From: an uncultured Alphaproteobacteria bacterium
Lineage (GTDB): Bacteria > Pseudomonadota > Alphaproteobacteria > RF32 > CAG-239
Length of the DNA: 11,896 nucleotides
Assembly (NCBI GenBank): GCA_946618745.1
Contig: CAMOLN010000010.1
Coordinates: 1-11,896, forward strand
Direction: 5' to 3'
Shown: in pieces, positions 6,236 to 11,896 of the stretch
How positions within the stretch are numbered: the stretch's first letter is position 1
How the letters are laid out: the number at the start of each line of letters is the position of its first letter
Made by a program: the position numbers and the translations under genes
The notes under the pieces: model-generated
Seen by the model: only the letters and a program-made list of their open reading frames with translations
The model's database searches: none
What the model was told of the DNA's origin: nothing

Positions 6236-7780
6236 ATGTATAAATTGTCTAGATCAAGAATAATCATAATTTTGGCTATATGCTTGGTTGGTGTGTTTTT
6301 TGCCGTTCCCAACATTATGCCTAATAAAGACAGCTTACCGAAATGGTGGCAGCCGATCAGTTTAGGTTTGGATTTGCAAGGCGGATCCAATTTGTTATTG
6401 GAAGTTAAGCTGGACGAGGTCTTAAAAGAACGTATGTCCTCTATTGAGGATTCGGCTCGTCAGATTTTGCGTGAAAATCGGATTCGTTATAAGAGTCTTA
6501 CTTCCGGTGAAGATGGTGTAAAGGTTGTTATTGATAACGCCGCTTCGCGTGCCAAAGCAGCTAATCTGTTTCGTAAGATTGACGAGGGAATTATGGCAAC
6601 CGATGAGGGAACAGACGGCTTATTGATTACTTATAGTGAAGTTGCTCTCAATCAATTAAAAGCTAAAGTAGTTGACCAATCTATTGAAATAGTTCGTCGT
6701 CGTATTGATGAATTGGGAACTAAAGAGCCGTTAATCCAATCTCAAGGCACCGGTAGAATTGTTGTTCAGCTCCCGGGTTTGCAAAATCCTGAGCAAGTTA
6801 AAGCCTTGTTAGGTAAAACTGCTAAAATGTCATTCCATTTGGTTGACAGCACTGCCAAGATGTCTGATGCTAAGCGTGGAATGGTCGGTGGAAAATATAA
6901 ATTGGTTTATGGTGAAATGGGGGAGCCTTATTTTGTAACTCGTAAACCTGTCGTTGGCGGTGAAAATTTAGTTGATGCTCAAGCCACTTTCCAAAACGGT
7001 GAAGCAGTTGTGTCTTTCAGATTTAATTCTTTAGGCGGTAAAAAATTCGGCGAAGTTACCAAGAACAACATCAATGAAAGATTAGCGATTGTTTTGGATA
7101 ATGAAGTTATTTCCGCTCCGACTATCCAAGGTCCGATTATGGGCGGCTCCGGAGTTATCACCGGTAACTTTACTATTCAATCGGCCAATGATTTGGCTTT
7201 GTTGTTGCGTTCCGGAGCTTTACCTGCTCCTTTGGAAGTTTTAGAAGAACGCACGGTTGGCGCCGGATTAGGAGCCGATTCGATTAAGGCCGGTGTTATA
7301 GCATCTGTTATCGGTTTAATTGCCGTAGTTGCTTTTATGGTTGCGGCCTATGGCTTGTTTGGTGTATTTACTACTGTTGCAGTATTTACCAACCTTGTTT
7401 TAATGATGGGTGCACTCAGCGTTTTAGGGGCGACTTTAACTCTTCCCGGAATTGCCGGTATGATATTGAGTATCGGTATGGCTGTTGATGCTAATGTTCT
7501 GATTTTTGAACGTATGCGTGAAGAAGTTAAAAATGGCCGTTCTACCCGTGATGCGGCAGATGCCGGATTTAATGAGGCATGGGCAACTATTGTCGATTCT
7601 AACCTTACCACTTTGGTAGCAGCTTTAGTTCTGTTTTATTTCGGAACCGGTCCGGTCAGAGGATTTGCGGTTACTTTGGCTATAGGTATTGCTACCTCAA
7701 TGTTTACCTCCGTAACGGTTACTCGAGTTATAATTACTACTTGGCTTAACAAATTTAAGCCTGCCAGATTGCCTATATAA
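6236..7780 (+). CDS. secD: SecD, protein translocase subunit
   Basis: A 514-residue membrane protein that, with SecF, uses the proton motive force to help complete translocation of exported proteins on the periplasmic side. It is shorter than the E. coli protein (about 615) but usual for alphaproteobacteria. Visible order: a first transmembrane helix (9-24), the signature LGLDLQGGS (about 43-51), a large periplasmic part including VVDQSIEIVRRRIDELGTKEP and IVVQLPGL, then RSGALPAPLEVLEERTVGAGLG leading into the cluster of five C-terminal membrane helices. The conserved GMAVDANVLIFERMREE lies at about 414-430, with D418 in the place of the functionally important membrane aspartate of the family. 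AGGA at 6223-6226 sits nine bases before the ATG, overlapping the yajC stop, and secF starts 15 bases downstream of the stop. Confidence 0.98.
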   Translation: MYKLSRSRIIIILAICLVGVFFAVPNIMPNKDSLPKWWQPISLGLDLQGGSNLLLEVKLDEVLKERMSSIEDSARQILRENRIRYKSLTSGEDGVKVVIDNAASRAKAANLFRKIDEGIMATDEGTDGLLITYSEVALNQLKAKVVDQSIEIVRRRIDELGTKEPLIQSQGTGRIVVQLPGLQNPEQVKALLGKTAKMSFHLVDSTAKMSDAKRGMVGGKYKLVYGEMGEPYFVTRKPVVGGENLVDAQATFQNGEAVVSFRFNSLGGKKFGEVTKNNINERLAIVLDNEVISAPTIQGPIMGGSGVITGNFTIQSANDLALLLRSGALPAPLEVLEERTVGAGLGADSIKAGVIASVIGLIAVVAFMVAAYGLFGVFTTVAVFTNLVLMMGALSVLGATLTLPGIAGMILSIGMAVDANVLIFERMREEVKNGRSTRDAADAGFNEAWATIVDSNLTTLVAALVLFYFGTGPVRGFAVTLAIGIATSMFTSVTVTRVIITTWLNKFKPARLPI

Positions 7781-7794
7781 AAAGGAATACGAAA

Positions 7795-8730
7795 ATGATG
7801 AATATGTTTAAATGGGTTACTTTAGATACCAACTTTAATTTTATGAAAGCCAAAAAGCTGACTTATATATTGTCATCGACAATGGTAGTGCTTTCATTGA
7901 TTTGCATTGCAATCAAAGGATTTAATTTCGGTATTGATTTTTCCGGTGGTATCTTAATGGAAATAAAATCGGAAAATGTTATTAATGTTGACGAATTACG
8001 CAGCACTCTTAACAAACTTGATATTGACGACTTAAACTTGCAGTCCATGGGTAACGACGGCAAAGAGATTGTTATTCGTGCTCAAGCCAAAACCTTGGAT
8101 GAAAAGGCTCAGATGGCTATTGTTAACCAAATCAAGTCAACTTTAGGCAGTGATTATGAATATCGCCGTGTGGAATTAGTCGGCCCTCAAGTCGGCGGTG
8201 AATTGAAAAAAGATGGTATAATCGCTTCGGTTATTGCTATTTTAGCAATTACTGCCTATGTATGGTTCCGTTTTGAGTGGCAATTTGCTCTCGGTGCAAT
8301 TGTCGGTTTGACGCATGATGTAATCATCACCGCCGGCTTTTTGTCGTTATTTGGTTTGGATTTCAGCCTGACTACGGTTGCTGCGATTTTAACTTTAGCC
8401 GGTTATTCGGTCAACGATACTGTGGTAACTTACGATCGTATCCGTGAAAACTTGCGTAAATACAAAAAGATGAAACAAACTGATTTATTGAATAAGAGTA
8501 TCAATGATATTTTATCACGCACATTTTTGACCGGATTAACAACTTTGTTTGCCGCATTGGCTTTGTTGATTTGGGGCGGCGACGCTCTTCGTTCCTTTGC
8601 CTTTACGATTTTCTTCGGAGTTGTAATCGGAACTTATTCTTCAATTTATGTTTGCACCACCTTATTGGAATTGTTTGATTTGCGCGCTCATCAAAATGAG
8701 GCTGAAATCAATCCTTTCGGTAATGCTTAA
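7795..8730 (+). CDS. secF: SecF, protein translocase subunit
   Basis: A 311-residue partner of SecD, normal for the family (about 310-325). The first transmembrane helix spans about 22-40 and is followed by the signature FNFGIDFSGG (43-52) at the start of the periplasmic domain. VELVGPQVGGELKKDG precedes the five-helix C-terminal membrane block, which contains AGYSVNDTVVTYDRIREN (about 202-219), the conserved helix 4 motif equivalent to the SecD GMAVDANV segment. SecDF forms a cytoplasmic-membrane complex with YajC and SecYEG. AAGGAA at 7782-7787 is suitably placed for either of two adjacent ATG codons (7795 or 7798); the first is given here. The stop lies 19 bases before the flavin reductase start. 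Confidence 0.98.
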   Translation: MMNMFKWVTLDTNFNFMKAKKLTYILSSTMVVLSLICIAIKGFNFGIDFSGGILMEIKSENVINVDELRSTLNKLDIDDLNLQSMGNDGKEIVIRAQAKTLDEKAQMAIVNQIKSTLGSDYEYRRVELVGPQVGGELKKDGIIASVIAILAITAYVWFRFEWQFALGAIVGLTHDVIITAGFLSLFGLDFSLTTVAAILTLAGYSVNDTVVTYDRIRENLRKYKKMKQTDLLNKSINDILSRTFLTGLTTLFAALALLIWGGDALRSFAFTIFFGVVIGTYSSIYVCTTLLELFDLRAHQNEAEINPFGNA

Positions 8731-8749
8731 CTTATAATAGGGGATAAAA

Positions 8750-9571
8750 ATGACCAAAGTATCATGGAAACCGGGAACTATGCTTTTTCCTTTGCCGCCT
8801 GTAATGGTTACTTGCGGCACCATGAAAAAGGCTAATGTGCTGACTATTGCCTGGACGGGTATCGTTAATTCTGAACCTCCGTTGACTTATATTTCGATTC
8901 GTCCGACGCGCTATTCTCATGCCATTATTGCTAAAAACAAAGAATTTGTTATTAACTTGGTTAATCTTCCTTTAGCAAAAGCTTGTGATTATTGCGGAGT
9001 AAAGAGTGGAGCTCAAACTGACAAATTCAAGGATATGAATTTGGAAATTGAGCCTTGCACTCAAGTTAAAGCTCCGCAATTAAAAGATGCCCCGATCACG
9101 TTGGAGTGTAAAGTCCTCGACAGTGAGAAAATGGCCACTCATGAAATGTTTTTAGCCGAAATTGTTAATGTAAATATCAACGATAAATATATTGAAGAAG
9201 ATGGCAGGTTGGCTGTTGAAAAAATGGGGTTGGTCGCTTTTGCCCACGGACGTTATTATACTTTAGGGCGCGATTTAGGGGCTTTTGGTTTTTCGGTAGA
9301 TAAAACTAAAGAAAACAAAACCAAACCGCGTAAATCCAAATTTATGGCGATTCTTAAAATGGAAGAAAAATTAAAAGAAGGCACCTTGAAGATTAAGGAG
9401 AAGAAACCTTCTTTGCAAAAGGCCTTAGCCGAGAAAAAGGCACGTTCCGTCAAAGCAAAATCCGGTAAACGTAAACCGTTAAAGGGCAGGGGCTTTTTAA
9501 ATATTAATCACAAAAAAGGTTTATCTGCAAAAAAGGCGGATTCGCATTCTTCCAAGAAGCCTTCTAAATAA
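8750..9571 (+). CDS. FMN-binding flavin reductase-like protein with lysine-rich C-terminal tail
   Basis: 273 residues. The first 185 or so form a flavin reductase-like split-barrel domain of the type that binds FMN: MTKVSWKPGTMLFPLPPVMVTCG, NVLTIAWTGIVNSEPPLTYISIRPTRYSH, FVINLV, KACDYCGVKSG and the closing YYTLGRDLGAFGFSV. Members of this family reduce or bind flavin and act with unknown partners; the substrate here cannot be told. Beyond residue 185 there is a tail of about 88 residues of which 31 are Lys or Arg (for example KIKEKKP, LAEKKARSVKAKSGKRKPLKGRG), ending SSKKPSK. Ordinary homologues of about 190 residues lack it (family knowledge). The tail reads in one frame with similar base composition, so it is not an obvious frameshift product. 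AGGGGAT precedes the ATG, and the 19-base gap after secF suggests co-transcription. No terminator is visible after it. Confidence 0.85.
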   Translation: MTKVSWKPGTMLFPLPPVMVTCGTMKKANVLTIAWTGIVNSEPPLTYISIRPTRYSHAIIAKNKEFVINLVNLPLAKACDYCGVKSGAQTDKFKDMNLEIEPCTQVKAPQLKDAPITLECKVLDSEKMATHEMFLAEIVNVNINDKYIEEDGRLAVEKMGLVAFAHGRYYTLGRDLGAFGFSVDKTKENKTKPRKSKFMAILKMEEKLKEGTLKIKEKKPSLQKALAEKKARSVKAKSGKRKPLKGRGFLNINHKKGLSAKKADSHSSKKPSK

Positions 9572-9599
9572 TAATACCAAAAAAATTGTGGATTAAATC

Positions 9600-9626
9600 T
9601 TGCTATTTTTATTAAGATAATATACA
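9600..9626 (+). promoter_or_regulatory. Weak candidate promoter for ihfA
   Basis: TTGCTA (9600-9605) and TATACA (9621-9626), spacer 15, lie in the 102-base AT-rich gap before ihfA. The spacing is short and the matches partial. It is the best candidate I see in this gap; ihfA could also be read from upstream. Confidence 0.25.
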
Positions 9627-9673
9627 TTCCAAATAAATTTGAGATGTTGTAATTTTAACTGTGAGGATTAGAC

Positions 9674-9979
9674 ATGAGCACAATTACCCGTTCCGATGTT
9701 GTAGATGCTATCTATAGCGAGATAGGTTTGTCGAGGAAAGATTCCGGCGACATATTGGATATGGTTGTTGATGAAATTGTTAAAGAGCTTAGTGCGGGTA
9801 ACGAGGTTAAGTTATCTCGTTTCGGCACTTTTTCTCTGCGCGATAAAAATGCCCGTGTCGGTCGCAATCCTAAAACCGGTGTTTCCGCAACCATCTCGCC
9901 GCGTCGCGTTATTTCTTTTAAAGCCTCACAGACCTTGCGTAATCGCATCAATCGTCGCGGCAAATTTAAAGCAAGTTAG
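9674..9979 (+). CDS. ihfA: Integration host factor alpha subunit (IhfA)
   Basis: A 101-residue protein of the HU/IHF family that binds the minor groove and bends DNA sharply, serving in nucleoid structure, recombination and transcription. The body is diagnostic: ITRSDVVDAIYSEIGLSRKDSGDILDMVVDEI (helical dimerisation part), VKLSRFGTFSLRDKNARVGRNPKTG (beta saddle and arm, with GRNPKTG at the tip) and ISPRRVISFKASQTLRNRI. The RDKNxRxGRNPKTG form and the adjacent merR gene favour IhfA over HU or IhfB. GAGG at 9663-9666, seven bases before the ATG, supports the start. It normally follows fabH in alphaproteobacteria, but here a flavin reductase gene precedes it. The downstream gene starts only three bases after the stop. 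Confidence 0.93.
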   Translation: MSTITRSDVVDAIYSEIGLSRKDSGDILDMVVDEIVKELSAGNEVKLSRFGTFSLRDKNARVGRNPKTGVSATISPRRVISFKASQTLRNRINRRGKFKAS

Positions 9980-9982
9980 TTT

Positions 9983-10378
9983 ATGACAGTCAACAAAAGC
10001 AAATCAGCCTTTCGCACTATTGCCGAGCTCGCCGAGGAACTCGGAGTTGCGACTCATGTCTTGCGCTTTTGGGAAACCAAGTTTGAACAAATCAAGCCGA
10101 TGAAGCGCGCCGGCGGACGTCGTTATTATCGTCCTGATGATGTTGAACTCATCAAAGCTATCAAAAGCTATCTTTACGATAAACGCTACACTATTGAAGG
10201 CGTGCAAAAACTGTTTAAGGAGAAAGGGCTTAAAGCGATTCTCGGCGATGAAATACAAAAAGATTTTTTTGCCGAAGCTCCTCAAGAGGTTGAATTAAAT
10301 CAAAGCTCTCGCGACATATTAAACAGCATTAAATCATCACTTGAAGATATTAAAAGCAATCTTCTCAAAAATTTATAA
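9983..10378 (+). CDS. MerR-family transcriptional regulator (ihfA-linked type)
   Basis: A 131-residue protein with an N-terminal MerR winged helix (about 11-80): the helix-turn-helix [24 protein letters not shown] and the wing [17 protein letters not shown], followed by [15 protein letters not shown]. After residue 95 comes a short acidic/helical C-terminus ([27 protein letters not shown]) that may form a dimerisation coil. There is no metal- or drug-binding cysteine cluster, so it is not a classical mercury or oxidative-stress sensor. This is the small MerR-like gene commonly found immediately after ihfA in alphaproteobacteria; its targets are not known to me. It starts three bases after ihfA and five bases before tag, so the three genes most likely form one transcript. 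Confidence 0.92.
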   Translation: MTVNKSKSAFRTIAELAEELGVATHVLRFWETKFEQIKPMKRAGGRRYYRPDDVELIKAIKSYLYDKRYTIEGVQKLFKEKGLKAILGDEIQKDFFAEAPQEVELNQSSRDILNSIKSSLEDIKSNLLKNL

Positions 10379-10383
10379 ATCTG

Positions 10384-11001
10384 ATGTCATATTGCAATTG
10401 GGGACATACATCACCGCTCAACCTCAAATATCACGATTGTGAATGGGGAGTGCCGGTGCATGATGATTATCGCCAGTTTGAATTTTTGATGTTGGAAGTT
10501 ATGCAGTGCGGACTTAATTGGAATATGATGATTAACAAGCGCGAAATTTTCCGCCGTTGCTTTGATAATTTTGATTATGATAAAATCGCCGCTTATACTG
10601 CTCAAGATATTGATCGGATAATGAATACCGAGGGCATGATTAAAAGTCCGCGCAAAATTGCCGCAATTATCAACAATGCCAAATGTTTTCAAAAAATTAT
10701 CTCCGAATACGGCAGTTTTTGCAACTATATTTGGGGCTATAGCCAAGGCAAAACCATTTTATATGACCGACACTCGAGCGGTTATATTCCGGCCAGTAAC
10801 GGACTTTCCGATATCATCAGCCGCGATTTGAAAAAGCGTGGTTTTAAATTTTTAGGCACGATAGTGGTCTATTCTCACCTCCAAGCCTGCGGTATTATCA
10901 ACGACCACGACAAAAATTGTCCCCGCTACGCTTATATCAACTCCCACTTTCCCGCCATCAGACAAAAACCCTGCCAAGAAAAAACCGTGCAGAAGTTTTA
11001 G
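10384..11001 (+). CDS. tag: DNA-3-methyladenine glycosylase I
   Basis: A 205-residue base-excision repair enzyme that removes 3-methyladenine from alkylated DNA. Its alignment with E. coli Tag is remarkably collinear: the zinc ligands C4, H17, H175 and C179 fall at the same numbers, the active-site E38 (LEVMQCGLNW) is present, and W46 is kept. Other family blocks are YHDCEWGVP (16-24), a KSPRKIAAIINNA segment and LKKRGFKFLGTIVVYSHLQACGIINDH (149-175). The final 20 residues are a variable basic tail. The gene follows merR with a five-base gap, suggesting co-transcription with ihfA-merR; no separate promoter or ada-type site is visible. No clear terminator is seen after it. Confidence 0.96.
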   Translation: MSYCNWGHTSPLNLKYHDCEWGVPVHDDYRQFEFLMLEVMQCGLNWNMMINKREIFRRCFDNFDYDKIAAYTAQDIDRIMNTEGMIKSPRKIAAIINNAKCFQKIISEYGSFCNYIWGYSQGKTILYDRHSSGYIPASNGLSDIISRDLKKRGFKFLGTIVVYSHLQACGIINDHDKNCPRYAYINSHFPAIRQKPCQEKTVQKF

Positions 11002-11030
11002 AATTGAAGATTTAAATTATATCAAGTATT

Positions 11031-11059
11031 TTGTAAAAATGCTTTTGTCGATATATAAC
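11031..11059 (+). promoter_or_regulatory. Candidate promoter of the HrgA-like gene
   Basis: TTGTAA (11031-11036) and TATAAC (11054-11059) with a 17-base spacer. A perfect 10-bp palindrome, TCAACGTTGA (11062-11071), lies right at the expected start site and could be an operator. The leader to the ATG at 11166 would be about 100 bases. Confidence 0.4.
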
Positions 11060-11165
11060 AATCAACGTTGAGTTTTTATAAGGTTAATAATATGAGTAAA
11101 TCTATTGTTTTTTAACTGTTGATATTTTAGTATCTTGTCAGATTTGTTTTGAAAAGAGGGGAACT

Positions 11166-11896
11166 ATGGCACTAAATTTAGTTAAAACAGTTGAAGAAAT
11201 ATTAAAGGGTAATCCTGAAAAATATTTCACAGCACGACAAATTGCAGAAAAAATATATGAAGCAAAGCCTGAAGAATGTCATGCTAAGATGAAAAGAAGC
11301 CGTGCATCTGTTACTCCTATAGATAATCAAGAGGCACTAATAAGTCAGTTAGTTGCAGAAATTGGCGCGCGTAGGTCTAAAGGACGTTTTTCTGAGTATA
11401 TTAAAACCACAGCAGAACGTCCGAGAAAGTATTATTATTCTGAAAAGACAGAAGTTCAAGAAATAAAAGACGCAGAGAAAAGCTCAAAAACAAATGGACA
11501 ACCAGAGCACGATTCTTATCCTCGTTTGTGTGAATATCTATACAATGAATTAAATATATATCCTAAAAGAATTGATGAGAGAAAATCTTCAAATTCAAAG
11601 GGAAGTAACGGTAATAAATGGTTGCACCCTGACATTGTAGGCTTAAAAAATCTTTCAGAGGGTTGGGATAATGATGTGATTTCCTGCGCAAATAAACACG
11701 CTTTTAATAAAACATCATTATGGTCATTTGAAGTGAAGATAAAAATTAATTTATCAAATGTGAGAGAGTATTTTTTTCAAACAGTTTCAAATTCAAGTTG
11801 GGCTAATTTTTCATATCTTGTCGCTCAGACTATTGATGAAAAAGCAATGACGGAACTACAGATATTGTGTGCAGGTCATAATATAGGACTAAACCA
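11166..11896 (+). CDS. HrgA/COG2958-like protein, winged helix plus possible nuclease domain (partial, C-terminus off the right edge)
   Basis: An open frame of 243 codons from the ATG at 11166 to the window edge; a strong AGAGGGGA precedes the start. The first 90 or so residues look like a winged-helix (HARE-type) domain: LVKTVEEILKGNPEKYFTARQIAEKIYEAKP ... LISQLVAEIGARR ... RKYYYSE. A hydrophilic linker (about 92-116) follows. The second part has YPRLCEYLYNELNIYPKRIDE, then KWLHPDIVGL with D156, and WSFEVKIKI with E189 and K191, followed by NVREYFFQTVSNSSWANFSYLVA. D...ExK in this arrangement is what a PD-(D/E)XK nuclease-like fold would show. The architecture resembles Helicobacter HrgA, whose gene replaces a restriction enzyme gene next to a methylase; assignment is from memory. 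No activity is proven for this family. Its codons are richer in A/T-ending forms than those of the neighbouring genes. Confidence 0.72.
   Translation, partial: MALNLVKTVEEILKGNPEKYFTARQIAEKIYEAKPEECHAKMKRSRASVTPIDNQEALISQLVAEIGARRSKGRFSEYIKTTAERPRKYYYSEKTEVQEIKDAEKSSKTNGQPEHDSYPRLCEYLYNELNIYPKRIDERKSSNSKGSNGNKWLHPDIVGLKNLSEGWDNDVISCANKHAFNKTSLWSFEVKIKINLSNVREYFFQTVSNSSWANFSYLVAQTIDEKAMTELQILCAGHNIGLN

Noticed and set aside
10411..10746. Minus-strand ORF of 111 codons inside tag
   Set aside because: Antisense to a gene with all zinc ligands and catalytic residues in place.
11092..11115. Seven-codon ORF (MSKSIVF) with AAGG eight bases upstream, between tag and the HrgA-like gene
   Set aside because: Could be a leader peptide or a remnant, but it is too short and lacks attenuator-like structure; chance is a sufficient explanation.
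1..11896. CRISPR array, tRNA or rRNA genes, insertion sequence transposase
   Set aside because: No regularly spaced direct repeats, no RNA gene signatures and no transposase-like ORF were seen.

Overview
The window reads as chromosomal DNA from a low-GC alphaproteobacterium, quite possibly an uncultured host-associated or gut lineage. The evidence is gene order and protein type: an NlpD-like lipoprotein upstream of yajC-secD-secF, an ihfA-merR pair, an alphaproteobacterial-style YajC N-terminus and a SUF operon. This taxonomic reading is inference.

Left part (1-3320): a leftward SUF Fe-S assembly operon, sufB > small MazG-like NTP pyrophosphohydrolase > sufC > sufD. sufD runs off the left edge. 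Every junction overlaps by 1-4 bases, so the small pyrophosphohydrolase is fully embedded in the operon. A short divergent promoter region separates sufB from a rightward two-LysM, LytM-domain lipoprotein of the NlpD type, whose metal-binding residues are mostly replaced.

Middle part (4221-5861): between nlpD and yajC sits about 1.6 kb of accessory-looking DNA. It holds (a) an unrecognised gene with its own promoter, whose N-terminal third contains a segment resembling the variable region of C-type-lectin-fold targets of diversity-generating retroelements (DGRs), followed by a GC-rich stretch and a perfect 9-bp DNA hairpin; and (b) a long nested imperfect palindrome of about 200 bp that looks like a dispersed repeat. 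No reverse transcriptase or template repeat is visible here.

Right-centre (5862-9571): the core protein-export operon yajC-secD-secF, closely followed by an FMN-binding flavin reductase-like protein with an unusual lysine-rich tail of about 88 residues.

Right part (9674-11896): ihfA, a small MerR-type regulator and tag (3-methyladenine DNA glycosylase I) form a compact rightward cluster. After a 164-bp gap comes the start of an HrgA/COG2958-like protein with an apparent D...ExK nuclease-type motif, cut by the right edge. It may mark the start of a restriction or defence region.
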